A DNA stretch of 64,000 nt. Source: Bradyrhizobium icense (GTDB taxonomy: Bacteria; Pseudomonadota; Alphaproteobacteria; Rhizobiales; Xanthobacteraceae). Under the pieces are notes generated by a model. That model was given only the letters and a program-made list of their open reading frames with translations. It did no database searches and was not told the DNA's origin. The DNA is taken from positions 2,914,001 to 2,978,000 of the forward strand of contig NZ_CP016428.1 of the NCBI RefSeq assembly GCF_001693385.1, in the 5' to 3' direction. The translations under genes and the position numbers were made by a program. Shown one piece after another: positions 38,701 through 50,551 of the stretch (positions within the stretch are counted from its first letter, which is position 1; each line of letters opens with the position of its first letter).

Positions 38701-39330
38701 ATGGAAGGCGTTACGATCGTGGATCACCCGTTGGTCCAGCACAAGCTTACGCTGATCCGCGACAAGACGATTTCGACAAAATCCTTTCGCGAGCTCCTCA
38801 AGGAGATCGGAATGCTGCTTTGTTATGAGGTGACACGCGATTTGCCGCTGACCGACGTGGAGGTCGAGACTCCGCTTGCACGCATGCACTCGGCCAAGAT
38901 CGCGGGTAAGAAACTGGTTTTCGTGCCGGTGTTGCGGGCAGGCGTAACCTTTGTCGACGGAATGCTGGACCTCGTTCCGACCGCCCGCGTCGCGCATATC
39001 GGGCTTTACCGCGAACCGCATTCGTTCGTCGCCGTCGAATATTTCTTCAAATCGCCGTCCGATCTTCACGAGCGGCTTGCGATCGTGGTGTCGCCGGTTC
39101 TTGCGACGGCGAACACGGCGGTGGCGGCGGTGGACCGGCTGAAGGAACGAGGCGCGAAGGATATTCGGCTGGTATGCCTGCTTGCCGCGCCGGAAGGCGT
39201 GGAGCGCTTCCGCGGCCTGCATCCCGACGTGCGGTTATGGACGGCCGGTATCGATGAGGGGCTGGACGCAAACGCCTTTATCCTGCCTGGCCTTGGCGAT
39301 GCCGGCGATCGCGCTTACGGAACGCGGTAA
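38701..39330 (+). CDS. upp: Uracil phosphoribosyltransferase homologue with altered PRPP loop, URC6-like
   Basis: 209 residues that match UPRT along the whole length ([19 protein letters not shown] at the start, [12 protein letters not shown] at the uracil-binding end). The PRPP loop differs: ordinary enzymes have DPMLATGGS, here residues 131-139 read SPVLATANT, losing the Asp and both Gly. This could change or abolish PRPP binding, or mark the URC-specific form. The ATG at 38701 has AGGGAG upstream; a GTG at 38656 is less likely. Last gene of the URC cluster. Confidence 0.88.
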   Translation: MEGVTIVDHPLVQHKLTLIRDKTISTKSFRELLKEIGMLLCYEVTRDLPLTDVEVETPLARMHSAKIAGKKLVFVPVLRAGVTFVDGMLDLVPTARVAHIGLYREPHSFVAVEYFFKSPSDLHERLAIVVSPVLATANTAVAAVDRLKERGAKDIRLVCLLAAPEGVERFRGLHPDVRLWTAGIDEGLDANAFILPGLGDAGDRAYGTR

Positions 39331-39358
39331 GGTCTCGGCAGGTCCCGGCTCGCCTTAC
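39327..39358. terminator. Weak stem-loop between convergent upp-like and amn genes
   Basis: GTAAGG and CCTTAC form a perfect 6-bp stem with a 20-base loop that spans the ends of both convergent genes. There is no T-run; it is offered only as a possible shared end signal. Confidence 0.3.
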
Positions 39359-40887
39359 TGGAAGGCCGTTTCCGAGAAGTTTCTGAGCTTGCGCGAGTGC
39401 AGCCGCTCCAACGGCATGTCCGCCAACTTCTCCATCGTCCGGATGCCGATGGTCAGATGCTGGGCCACCTGCCGCTTGTAGAACTCGGTGGCCATGCCGG
39501 GCAGCTTCAGTTCTCCGTGCAACGGCTTGTCGGATACGCACAGCAAGGTTCCGTAAGGTACGCGGAAGCGGAATCCGTTGGCGGCGATCGTCGCCGATTC
39601 CATGTCGAGCGCAATGGCGCGCGACTGTGAAAGCCGCTGGATCGGACCACGGCGGTCGCGTAATTCCCAGTTGCGATTATCGATGGAAGCAACGGTGCCG
39701 GTGCGCATGACGCGCTTCAGGTCATATCCGGATAGCCCGGTCACTTCCGCCACCGCCTCCTCGAGTGCGACCTGGATTTCGGCGAGCGCGGGAAGGGGCA
39801 CCCATAGCGGGAGGTCGTCGTCGAGAACATGGTCCTCCCGCATGTAAGCATGCGCCAGCACGTAGTCGCCCAGTGCCTGGGTGTCGCGCAATCCGGCACA
39901 GTGCCCGAGCATGAGCCACGCATGCGGCCTGAGCACGGCGATATGGTCGGTGATCGTCTTGGCGTTCGCGGAGCCGACACCGATATTGACCATGGTGATG
40001 CCAGCGTAGTCCGGCTTCTTCAGGTGATATGCCGGCATCTGCGGCAGGCGCCCGGTTATGACGTCGGCGCCCGGCCGCTGTTCGCCGCGCCTGGTGACGA
40101 TGTTGCCTGGCTCGACGAATTCGGTATAGCCGCTATCGCCCTCCGCCATCAGGTCCCTGGCACGAGCACAGAATTCGTCGATGTAGAATTGGTAGTTGGT
40201 GAACAGCACGAAGTTCTGAAAGTGGTTTGGACTGGTGGCCGTGTAGTGCTGCAGGCGATGCAGGGAATAGTCGACGCGCTGCGCCGTGAATTGCGCCAGC
40301 GGCCTCGGCCGGCCGACCGGTGCTTCGTATGTACCGTTGGCGATCTGATCGTCGGTTCCATCAAGGTCCGGAACGTCGAACAGGTCTCGGATCGGTCGCT
40401 TGATGTTCCTGGCGGCGGCGCCGTCAACGTAGGTGCCTTCCTGAAAAGCAAAATGCAGTGGGATGGGGGTTTCCGATTCCGATACGACGACCGGAACGCC
40501 GTGGTTGCGCATGATCAGATCGAGCTGCTCGACGAGATAGGTTTCGAACAGGTCGGGCTGGGTGATCGTGGTCGAGTAGTGCCCGGGCGTCGGCATGTGG
40601 CCATAGGACTGACGAGAATCGACCTGGGTGTATGAGCTCGTGGTGACGCTGATTTCCGGATAGAACGTCCGGTATCGCCGGCTACTGTCGCTGCCAGCCG
40701 CGAGCGCGGCGAAGGAATCGCGCAGAAACTGGGTGTTTCGGGCATAAAGTGATCGCAAAGCTGCGACCGCCTTGCGTGCGTCGTCGAAGCTTTGCCGCAC
40801 GAAGGGCTCTGGTGTGGCTATTGGCCCGATGGCTTGGGGGCGGCCGTGATTCTTCATGGCCATAACGTAGTATCTTGGACCCGCCAT
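39355..40887 (-). CDS. amn: AMP nucleosidase
   Basis: 510 residues. Splits AMP to adenine and ribose 5-phosphate. The N-terminal regulatory part (about 1-190) and the C-terminal nucleoside-phosphorylase-like domain (NIGVGSANAKTITDHIAVLRPHAWLMLGHC, and ALDMESATIAANGFRFRVPYGTLLCVSDKPLHGE) are typical. It converges on the URC cluster. The ATG at 40887 lacks a clear ribosome site; ATGs at 40863 and 40857 are alternatives. Co-location with uracil and histidine breakdown suggests a nucleobase-salvage neighbourhood. Confidence 0.93.
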   Translation of the reverse strand: MAGPRYYVMAMKNHGRPQAIGPIATPEPFVRQSFDDARKAVAALRSLYARNTQFLRDSFAALAAGSDSSRRYRTFYPEISVTTSSYTQVDSRQSYGHMPTPGHYSTTITQPDLFETYLVEQLDLIMRNHGVPVVVSESETPIPLHFAFQEGTYVDGAAARNIKRPIRDLFDVPDLDGTDDQIANGTYEAPVGRPRPLAQFTAQRVDYSLHRLQHYTATSPNHFQNFVLFTNYQFYIDEFCARARDLMAEGDSGYTEFVEPGNIVTRRGEQRPGADVITGRLPQMPAYHLKKPDYAGITMVNIGVGSANAKTITDHIAVLRPHAWLMLGHCAGLRDTQALGDYVLAHAYMREDHVLDDDLPLWVPLPALAEIQVALEEAVAEVTGLSGYDLKRVMRTGTVASIDNRNWELRDRRGPIQRLSQSRAIALDMESATIAANGFRFRVPYGTLLCVSDKPLHGELKLPGMATEFYKRQVAQHLTIGIRTMEKLADMPLERLHSRKLRNFSETAFQ

Positions 40888-41139
40888 GGGGAGGGCTTGG
40901 TAAGGGAACCTTCCCGGCGCCCAGAAGAAGGTTCGCTTGCCGGACTTCGTCGGTCACCGCAAGGGTTTTGGGCGCAAAGGGCCAGACGATGAGATCGCGG
41001 CGGGTCGCTTCTGGTCCGAAACTGGTGCAGTGTGTTCGCAACCGAACTTGGATTTGCACGGATCAAGCTCAACTCCGCCTAGTTCGTCACGTTCCAGTGG
41101 CGGCAAGTCAAGGACATTTATGAAAAGCAAAGCAGGCGA

Positions 41140-41817
41140 ATGAACGTGAGTTTCTTCGAGCGCCTAAAGACGGCAGCATCCGCCGAATGGCGGGCCTACA
41201 CCGAGCATCCCTTCACGATCGGGTTGGCGGACGGTTCGCTCGCCGAAGCGGCGTTTCGTCACTATCTCATTCAGGATTACCTGTTCCTCGTCGAATTTGC
41301 CCGTGCCTACGCGCTTGCGGTCTACAAGTCGCCCAAGCTTGCCGACATGCGTGAAGCGGGCGCCGGTCTCTCGGCCATCCTCGACGTCGAGATGAACCTG
41401 CATGTGAAGCTCTGCGCCGGCTGGGGCCTGTCGCCCGGCGATCTCGAACAAGCCCCGCCTGCCGTCGAGATGCTGGCCTATACACGCTACGTGCTTGACG
41501 CTGGAATGCGCGGCGATCTGTTGGCACTCAAGGTGGCGCTTGCGCCTTGCGTGATCGGTTACGCGGAGATCGCGACGCGGCTTGCGTCGCGACCCGATGC
41601 GCTCGCTGCAACGAACCCATATCACGTTTGGATCGCCGAGTATGCCGGCGCGCCATACCAGGAGGTCGCGGCGAAAGCGAGGGCTCACCTGGAGGATCTC
41701 GCCGATCTGTACGCCACTCCGGCCCGCGAGGCCGAGCTGATCGCGATATTCAAGGAAGCTACGCGACTCGAGTCGGACTTCTGGGAGATGGGCTGGCGCG
41801 CGGGCCAGCGCGCTTAA
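41140..41817 (+). CDS. tenA: TenA-family protein (thiaminase II / aminopyrimidine aminohydrolase)
   Basis: 225 residues, all-helical TenA fold. Active-site residues are conserved: Asp46 (LIQDYLFL), Cys137 (APCVIGYAEI) and Glu211 (RLESDFWEMGW). The Cys marks the TenA_C type that salvages the thiamine pyrimidine by hydrolysing aminopyrimidines. No thi genes are adjacent. Its ribosome site is weak. Confidence 0.9.
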   Translation: MNVSFFERLKTAASAEWRAYTEHPFTIGLADGSLAEAAFRHYLIQDYLFLVEFARAYALAVYKSPKLADMREAGAGLSAILDVEMNLHVKLCAGWGLSPGDLEQAPPAVEMLAYTRYVLDAGMRGDLLALKVALAPCVIGYAEIATRLASRPDALAATNPYHVWIAEYAGAPYQEVAAKARAHLEDLADLYATPAREAELIAIFKEATRLESDFWEMGWRAGQRA

Positions 41818-42172
41818 TGGTCCGTGACAGCGTACTGAGTTTGGCTTCCAAGTTGCGAGTATGGTCGTAGAACAACAACGCAGGAAGGTTCGCCCGCCTG
41901 CAAAAATTGCCAATTCTGCCAATCCCTTATAGAATCGGCGGGTGACAAAAAGCCTCACGAGATGAATGGCTTAGACTGGAAATTTTCCGTCGCGCCCATG
42001 ATGGATTGGAGCGAGAATTCAATTTTTTCAATGTGTTAGACAGCCGCGTGTTCCCGACGTGTGCACCGAGAGATCAAGAAAAATCTTGCGACAGCCAAAG
42101 TGAGCCGGCTCTCAGAGGTGGGGCGTGGTATGCGGGACCGAGTTAGTCGGACATGCCGTTCGGCGCGCATCG
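41818..42172. other. AT-rich spacer containing a dusA 5' fragment
   Basis: 355 bp. Apart from the dusA-like fragment (41962-42039) it holds a small hairpin CAAGA-AAAA-TCTTG (42075-42088) and no intact gene. The base composition around 41880-42100 is visibly more AT-rich than its flanks, consistent with a junction or relic. Confidence 0.5.
41962..42039 (+). pseudogene. Truncated 5' fragment of dusA (tRNA-dihydrouridine synthase A)
   Basis: The 25-codon frame starts MNGLDWKFSVAPMMDWSE, then diverges and stops at TAG. FSVAPMMDW is the highly conserved N-terminal signature of DusA. Matching stops just where dusA-targeting integrative elements recombine (5' end of dusA), so this may be a leftover attachment site or a displaced gene start. 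A chance match is possible but unlikely for nine consecutive residues at the right place after an ATG. Confidence 0.6.
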
Positions 42173-42652
42173 ATGGATGCTGCAGTGCTGCGGATTGGAA
42201 TTGTCTCGGACACCCACGGGCTCCTGCGGCCCGAGGCTGAGGAAGGGCTTGCCGGTGTGGCGCATATCATCCACGCCGGCGATATTGGTGGTGCGGACGT
42301 TCTTGTCAGACTCCGTCGGATTGCGCCTGTCACTGCGATTAGAGGGAACATCGATACCGGCGACTGGGCGAAACATTATCCTGACACTCAGGCGGTACGG
42401 CTCGGCGAGCGATCGTTCTATGTCTTGCACGACCTTCAGGACCTGCAGATTGATCCAGCAGTTTGCGGAATTGACGTGGTCGTTTCCGGCCACTCGCATC
42501 GACCGCGGATCCAAACGATTGACGATGTGCTATATCTAAATCCTGGAAGTGCGGGGCCCCGCCGTTTCAAGCTGCCCGTCACACTGGCGACTTTGGAGAT
42601 AACCTCAAGCGGCCTTCGGCCGGTCATTCACGACCTTAGTCGCACCGCGTGA
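42173..42652 (+). CDS. YfcE/MJ0936-type metallophosphoesterase
   Basis: 159 residues with all calcineurin-like metal motifs: GIVSDTHG, HAGDIGG, GNID and GHSHRP. Members are small Mn-dependent phosphodiesterases with unclear natural substrates. The ATG at 42173 is chosen because homology begins immediately after it. Confidence 0.9.
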   Translation: MDAAVLRIGIVSDTHGLLRPEAEEGLAGVAHIIHAGDIGGADVLVRLRRIAPVTAIRGNIDTGDWAKHYPDTQAVRLGERSFYVLHDLQDLQIDPAVCGIDVVVSGHSHRPRIQTIDDVLYLNPGSAGPRRFKLPVTLATLEITSSGLRPVIHDLSRTA

Positions 42653-42893
42653 TGTGGAAAAATCCTGAAGAATCCCTGTTTGCGGGGAATTAGGACCGGA
42701 GGACGGTGCGAGTGGTACCGCGTCGCCAGCTTGGGAGTCCTAGTCGAACGACGACATTGTGAGGACACGCCCGCTGAATATTTCATCTCTCGCCGGTTTC
42801 TTCCGACTACAATGGGATCAGCTAACGGGCTCGGTTTAAACCACGCTCCTGATCGTCGAGCATCGCAATGTGTCGTTCAACCGTAACCAGTTT

Positions 42894-43862
42894 CTAACCG
42901 CGCCGGCGCTCGCGTAGCTTGCGGAAGTCATCGCCCGCGTGGTGTGAGGAGCGTGTCAGCGGCGTGGCCGACACCAGCAGAAAGCCCTTGGCATAAGCGA
43001 CCTTCTCATAGGCTTCGAATTCGTCGGGAGGCACGAAGCGTACGACCGCGTGGTGCTTGCGCGTGGGTTGCAGATACTGGCCGATGGTCAGGAAATCGAC
43101 GTCGGCGGATCGCAGGTCGTCCATCAGCTGCTGCACCTCGCTCCGGTCCTCGCCGAGGCCGACCATGATGCCGGACTTGGTGAATATCTGCGGGTCGAGT
43201 TCCTTCACGCGTTGCAGCAGCCGGACCGAATGGAAATAGCGTGCGCCAGGGCGCACCGTCAGGTATTTCGATGGCACTGTCTCCAGGTTGTGGTTGAACA
43301 CGTCGGGCTTCGCTGCAACGACCTTTTCGAGCGCGCCCTGTTTGCGCAAAAAATCCGGCGTCAGGATTTCGATCGTCGTGCGAGGGCTCGTCGCGCGGAT
43401 TGCGGCGATCGTTGCAGCAAAGTGCACGGCGCCGCCGTCGGCAAGGTCGTCGCGATCGACCGAAGTGACGACCACGTGCTCGAGCCCGAGCTTGGCCACG
43501 GCGTCGGCGATCTTAGCCGGCTCATCGGCATCGAGCGGGCCGGGTAGGCCGGTGCGCACGTTGCAGAAAGCGCAGGCGCGCGTGCAGGTATCGCCCATGA
43601 TCATGAAGGTCGCGTGTTTCTTCGCCCAGCACTCGCCGATGTTGGGGCAGCCGGCTTCCTCGCAGACGGTCACGAGTTTGTTTTCGCGCACGATGCGCTT
43701 CGTCTCGGCCCATTCGGCCGAGCCTGGAGCCTTCACGCGGATCCATGCGGGCTTGCTCTGTATGGGCGTGTCAGGACGGTTCACCTTCTCGGGATGACGC
43801 GGCACCTCGGGCCGTATCTTCGCTCGCGGATCGTTGTTGAGGAGATCCAGTATGACGGTCAT
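42894..43862 (-). CDS. lipA: Lipoyl synthase LipA
   Basis: 322 residues. Radical-SAM enzyme that inserts two sulfurs into octanoyl groups on lipoyl domains. The auxiliary cluster Cys67, 72 and 78 ([12 protein letters not shown]), the SAM cluster Cys93, 97 and 100 (CTRACAFC) and the C-terminal RSS motif are all present. It lies next to a lipoyl-rich pyruvate dehydrogenase operon on the opposite strand, whose E2 and E3 need lipoylation. It may be the genome's main lipA or a dedicated second copy. Confidence 0.97.
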   Translation of the reverse strand: MTVILDLLNNDPRAKIRPEVPRHPEKVNRPDTPIQSKPAWIRVKAPGSAEWAETKRIVRENKLVTVCEEAGCPNIGECWAKKHATFMIMGDTCTRACAFCNVRTGLPGPLDADEPAKIADAVAKLGLEHVVVTSVDRDDLADGGAVHFAATIAAIRATSPRTTIEILTPDFLRKQGALEKVVAAKPDVFNHNLETVPSKYLTVRPGARYFHSVRLLQRVKELDPQIFTKSGIMVGLGEDRSEVQQLMDDLRSADVDFLTIGQYLQPTRKHHAVVRFVPPDEFEAYEKVAYAKGFLLVSATPLTRSSHHAGDDFRKLRERRRG

Positions 43863-44484
43863 TTGCTCAAACTCGTGATCTGCGAGAGCCGAAGATGACG
43901 GCGTCGAGAATCCAACGTCATGAAAATTGCATAAGTGCGCTCATGCTGCTGTACGCGATGAAATGCAAGAGCGCGTCGGTCGCGGACATTCGCTATCCGA
44001 ACGGAGTTAGTCAACTCGATAGTCACTTCCGCACTGACCAACGCCTGCGCCGGGAGCATAGTGCCTTTCGCCATGGCTTGTCGAAGTCGGACGTCCACAA
44101 CGCGCGCCGCGATCTGGAGCGCCGCTTGATGGTCCGATCTTTCGGGCGGAACCTATGGCCCGTTTTCCGGAGCTTCAGACAGGCACCGGCCGAACATACC
44201 GGCGGCCTCGACGCGGTTGCCGACAAAGCCAAGCAAAATGAATGGCATGAGCGCCAATGGCGGGCCCTTCGGAGGTCTGGCACGAATGCTGCTTAAGTAT
44301 GGGCAAAAGAAAAAGCAGCTCAAAACAAGCAACTCGAGGGGACGTTCAGATGCCAGCCAGCACTCAATCTTTCACCTAGAGCGACAGGCGATACCGCCTG
44401 CGTGGCATTGCGTGCTTCCGCTTGAAGGCGGAACGCAATGATCAGTGACGCCTGACTTCGGCCTGGCATGCAATGGAGAGAGTA
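43863..44484. promoter_or_regulatory. Divergent lipA-aceE spacer
   Basis: 622 bp without a gene I can support. Open frames occur on both strands (for example 43895-44296 plus and 43859-44098 minus) but show no recognisable domain and lack ribosome sites. A long imperfect hairpin at 44406-44440 precedes aceE. The region should hold promoters for lipA and the PDH operon. Confidence 0.45.
44406..44440 (+). promoter_or_regulatory. 13-bp imperfect hairpin in the aceE leader
   Basis: CATTGCG pairs with CGCAATG and the adjoining TTCCGC pairs with GCGGAA. The loop is TTGAAG and there is a three-base bulge (TGC) on one side. It ends 44 bp before the aceE ATG. It could be a leader structure, a protein site or a dispersed palindromic element. 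Confidence 0.55.
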
Positions 44485-47172
<2,688 letters not shown>

Positions 47173-47196
47173 GGCAGCGGAGCCGAGGACAGAGCG

Positions 47197-48762
47197 ATGA
47201 GTGGTCTGATCGACATCAAGGTTCCCGATATCGGTGACTTCAAGGACGTCCCGGTCATCGAGGTCTTCATCAAGTCGGGCGACAAGGTGAAGGCCGAGGA
47301 CCCGCTGGTTGCGCTGGAGTCCGACAAGGCGACCATGGAGGTGCCGTCGCCGCGCGATGGCGTCGTGAAATCAGTGGTCGTCAAGGTTGGCGACAAGGTG
47401 AGTGAAGGCACCGTAATCGTGCAGTTCGATGGCGCGGGCGCGGAGCAGGGCGAAGCGCGTCCGGTCGTCAACGCGCCGCCGTCGCCCGTCAGCGCGCCTG
47501 CCGGCGTCGCCGAGGTGCGCGTCCCCGATATCGGAGACTTCAAGGACGTTCCGGTCATCGAAATCTTTGTAAAGCCCGGCGACAGCGTGAAGGCCGAGGA
47601 TCCGCTGATCGCGCTCGAGTCGGACAAGGCGACGATGGAGGTGCCGGCTCCTCTCGCGGGCACCGTGCGCGAGATCAAGGTCAAGACAGGCGATAAGGTC
47701 AGCGAGGGCTCGATCATCCTGTCGCTTGTAACCGGCGAATCACCCGTGCAGGCCGACGTTCCTCCCGCGTCACCGCCTGCGGTCTCGCCGGCCACCGCTG
47801 CCGGAGCGGCGGTGGTCGGCACCTTTGACGAAAGGAGCTTTGTGCTTGCCTATGCAAGCCCCGCCGTGCGCAAGCTTGCGCGCGAAAAAGGCGTCGACCT
47901 CGGAAAAGTGAAGGGATCAGGCAATCATGGCCGCATCCTGCGCGAAGACGTCGAGGCCTTTATCAAGGGCGGAGCGGCGCCTGCCAAGCCGCAAGCTGCG
48001 GCTGCAAGCGGAGGCGGCGTCGGCGGCATCGACCTGCTGCCTTGGCCCAAGGTTGATTTCGCAAAATTCGGGCCGGTTGAGCGCAAGGAACTCGGCCGCA
48101 TCAAGAAGATCTCCGCAGCCAATTTGCATCGCAACTGGGTCGTCATCCCGCACGTCACCACCCATGACGACGCCGACATCACCGATCTCGAACAGTTCCG
48201 GGTCCAGATGAACAAGGAGTTGGAGAAGAGCGGCGTCAAGCTCTCGCTCCTGCCGTTCATGGTGAAAGCTGCCGTTGCGACACTGCAGAAATTCCCGGAA
48301 TTCAATGCGAGCCTCGACGGCGACGCACTCGTCTACAAGAACTACTGGCACATCGGCTTTGCCGCGGATACGCCGAATGGCCTGATGGTGCCTGTCATCC
48401 GCGATGCCGACAAGAAATCGGTACCGGAAATCGCAAGGGAAATGAATGCACTCGCCAAGCTCGCGCGCGAGGGCAAGATCAAGCCCGACCAGATGCAGGG
48501 CGGGACGTTCTCTATCTCGTCACTCGGTGGTATCGGCGGCATCTATTTCACGCCGATCATTAACGCACCAGAAGTCGCGATCATGGGCGTGTGCAAGGGT
48601 TACTGGAAGCCGCACTCAGCCGACGGCAAGACAGTCAACTGGCGGCTGACGCTGCCACTGTCACTGTCGTGGGACCACCGCGTCATCGATGGCGCGGCGG
48701 CGGCCCGCTTCAACGTCTACTTCTCCAATGTGCTCGCCGATTTGCGGCGCGTGCTGTTCTGA
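47197..48762 (+). CDS. aceF: Pyruvate dehydrogenase E2, dihydrolipoamide acetyltransferase with two lipoyl domains
   Basis: 521 residues: lipoyl domain 1 (Lys44), lipoyl domain 2 (Lys144, exactly 100 residues on), Ala/Pro linkers, an E1/E3-binding domain (about 216-256, [16 protein letters not shown]) and the catalytic core with DHRVIDG (His494, Asp498). The two lipoyl domains are nearly the same ([13 protein letters not shown] in both), indicating recent duplication or concerted evolution. It follows aceE by 24 bp. Confidence 0.97.
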   Translation: MSGLIDIKVPDIGDFKDVPVIEVFIKSGDKVKAEDPLVALESDKATMEVPSPRDGVVKSVVVKVGDKVSEGTVIVQFDGAGAEQGEARPVVNAPPSPVSAPAGVAEVRVPDIGDFKDVPVIEIFVKPGDSVKAEDPLIALESDKATMEVPAPLAGTVREIKVKTGDKVSEGSIILSLVTGESPVQADVPPASPPAVSPATAAGAAVVGTFDERSFVLAYASPAVRKLAREKGVDLGKVKGSGNHGRILREDVEAFIKGGAAPAKPQAAAASGGGVGGIDLLPWPKVDFAKFGPVERKELGRIKKISAANLHRNWVVIPHVTTHDDADITDLEQFRVQMNKELEKSGVKLSLLPFMVKAAVATLQKFPEFNASLDGDALVYKNYWHIGFAADTPNGLMVPVIRDADKKSVPEIAREMNALAKLAREGKIKPDQMQGGTFSISSLGGIGGIYFTPIINAPEVAIMGVCKGYWKPHSADGKTVNWRLTLPLSLSWDHRVIDGAAAARFNVYFSNVLADLRRVLF

Positions 48763-48990
48763 GGTTGGGGAGCGCAGCATGGCTCAGCAGATCGAAGTGA
48801 AGGTTCCTGATATCGGCGACTTTAAGGACGTCGCTGTCATCGAGGTCATGGTGAAGGCAGGAGAGACCGTTGCGGTCGACACCAGCCTCATCATGGTGGA
48901 GTCCGACAAGGCGTCGATGGAGATCCCGTCTTCGCACGCCGGCGTCGTCAAGGAAGTGAAGGTCAAGACTGGCGACAAGGTGAGCGAGGG
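47197..48990 (+). repeat. Three near-identical lipoyl-domain modules across aceF and lpd
   Basis: Blocks at about 47215-47430, 47515-47730 and 48797-49010 each encode [10 protein letters not shown](P/A)VIE, ESDKA(T/S)ME and a GDKVSEG ending. The DNA is strongly alike too, so assembly or recombination errors between copies are possible. Confidence 0.8.
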
Positions 48991-50527
48991 GGCGGCCATC
49001 CTGGTGCTCGAGGCAGCTGGCGCCGCTGCTACGCCAAAACCCGCGCCGGCGTCGCAGCCGGCCGCCGCCGCTGCGCAGCCACCCGCGCCATCTGCGGCAT
49101 CCTATTCCGGCAAGGCGGATATCGAATGCGACATGCTGGTGCTGGGTGCCGGTCCCGGCGGCTATTCGGCGGCCTTCCGCGCCGCCGATCTCGGCATGAA
49201 GACCGTGCTGGTCGAGCGTTACGACACGCTTGGAGGCGTGTGTCTCAACGTCGGCTGTATTCCGAGCAAGGCGCTGCTGCATATGGCTGCCGTGGTCGAC
49301 GAGGTCAGGCATCTCCCTGACCATGGGATTTCCTTTGGAGCGCCGCAGATCGAGCTTGGCAAGCTGCGTGCGTTCAAGGACGGCGTGGTCAAGAAGCTGA
49401 CGGGCGGCCTTGCCGGCATGGCGAAGGCCCGCAAGGTCGAGGTCGTGACCGGCGTGGGCGCCTTCCTCGATCCGCATCATCTCGAAGTTGTCTCGGCCGG
49501 AGGCAAGAAGACGGTCAGGTTCGGCAAGGCAATCATCGCCGCTGGCAGCCAGGCCGTGAAGCTGCCGTTCCTGCCCGACGATCCGCGCATCGTGGATTCG
49601 ACCGGCGCGCTGCAGCTGAAATCGATCCCCAAACGCATGCTGGTGATCGGTGGCGGCATCATCGGTCTCGAAATGGCGACAGTCTATTCGACGCTCGGCG
49701 CGCGCATCGACGTTGTCGAAATGCTCGACGGTCTGATGCAGGGGGCCGACCGTGACTTGGTCAAGGTCTGGGAGAAGATGAACGCGGGCCGTTTCGAGAA
49801 GGTCATGCTGAAGACCAAGACGGTGGGAGCGAAAGCGACGGAGGCCGGGATCGAGGTGAGCTTCGAGGGCGAGCAGGCGCCCGCCGGATCGCAGGTCTAT
49901 GACCTCGTTCTCGTGTCGGTCGGCCGCAGCCCGAATGGCAAGAAGATCGGCGCCGAAAAGGCTGGAGTCGCGGTGACCGAGCGAGGCTTCGTCGACGTCG
50001 ACAAGCAGATGCGTACCAACGTGGCGCACATCCACGCGATCGGAGACATCGTCGGCCAGCCGATGCTGGCGCACAAGGCCGTGCATGAAGCCCATGTGGC
50101 TGCGGAAGTCGCGCATGGTGAGAAGTCGTATTTCGACGCGCGGCAGATTCCATCCGTCGCCTACACTGATCCTGAAGTCGCCTGGGCCGGCAAGACCGAG
50201 GAGCAGTGCAAGGCCGAGGGCATCAAGGTCGGCAAGGCGGTCTTTCCATGGGCAGCCTCCGGCCGCGCCATCGCCAACGGTCGCGATGAGGGTTTTACCA
50301 AGCTGCTGTTCGACACCACGACGCATCGCATTATCGGCGGCGGCATCGTCGGAACGCATGCCGGCGATCTGATCAGCGAAATCTGCCTTGCGATCGAAAT
50401 GGGCTGCGAGCCGGCCGATATCGGCAAGACCATTCACCCGCATCCGACGCTTGGCGAGTCGATCGGCATGGCGGCCGAGGTGTTCGAGGGCCACTGCACG
50501 GATCTTCCGCCGCAGAAGAAAAAGTGA
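48779..50527 (+). CDS. lpdA: Dihydrolipoyl dehydrogenase (E3) with N-terminal lipoyl domain
   Basis: 582 residues: a lipoyl domain (Lys44), an Ala/Pro linker (about 80-110), then a full flavoprotein E3 with FAD motif GAGPGG (123-128), redox disulfide Cys155-Cys160 ([13 protein letters not shown]) and the C-terminal active-site HPHPTLGE. E3 proteins with their own lipoyl domain are found with AceE-type complexes in several proteobacteria and Neisseria. The ATG at 48779 follows GGGGAG. Third gene of the PDH operon. Confidence 0.96.
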   Translation: MAQQIEVKVPDIGDFKDVAVIEVMVKAGETVAVDTSLIMVESDKASMEIPSSHAGVVKEVKVKTGDKVSEGAAILVLEAAGAAATPKPAPASQPAAAAAQPPAPSAASYSGKADIECDMLVLGAGPGGYSAAFRAADLGMKTVLVERYDTLGGVCLNVGCIPSKALLHMAAVVDEVRHLPDHGISFGAPQIELGKLRAFKDGVVKKLTGGLAGMAKARKVEVVTGVGAFLDPHHLEVVSAGGKKTVRFGKAIIAAGSQAVKLPFLPDDPRIVDSTGALQLKSIPKRMLVIGGGIIGLEMATVYSTLGARIDVVEMLDGLMQGADRDLVKVWEKMNAGRFEKVMLKTKTVGAKATEAGIEVSFEGEQAPAGSQVYDLVLVSVGRSPNGKKIGAEKAGVAVTERGFVDVDKQMRTNVAHIHAIGDIVGQPMLAHKAVHEAHVAAEVAHGEKSYFDARQIPSVAYTDPEVAWAGKTEEQCKAEGIKVGKAVFPWAASGRAIANGRDEGFTKLLFDTTTHRIIGGGIVGTHAGDLISEICLAIEMGCEPADIGKTIHPHPTLGESIGMAAEVFEGHCTDLPPQKKK

Positions 50528-50551
50528 CGCTGAAGAACGAAGGAGACCGTC

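Noticed and set aside
42653..42893. Spacer before lipA with GAATCCCTGTTTGCGGGGAA as a mobile-element end
   Set aside because: Only a 4-bp stem could be paired and no second copy is seen in the window.
43895..44296. 133-residue open frame in the lipA-aceE spacer
   Set aside because: No domain, no ribosome site, Arg/Ser/Ala-rich; not supported as a gene. A degenerate relic cannot be excluded.
44404..44417. TGGCA-containing stretch as a sigma-54 site before aceE
   Set aside because: The GG-N10-GC spacing is not met.
48710..50494. 594-residue open frame on the minus strand
   Set aside because: Antisense to lpdA with no recognisable domain.
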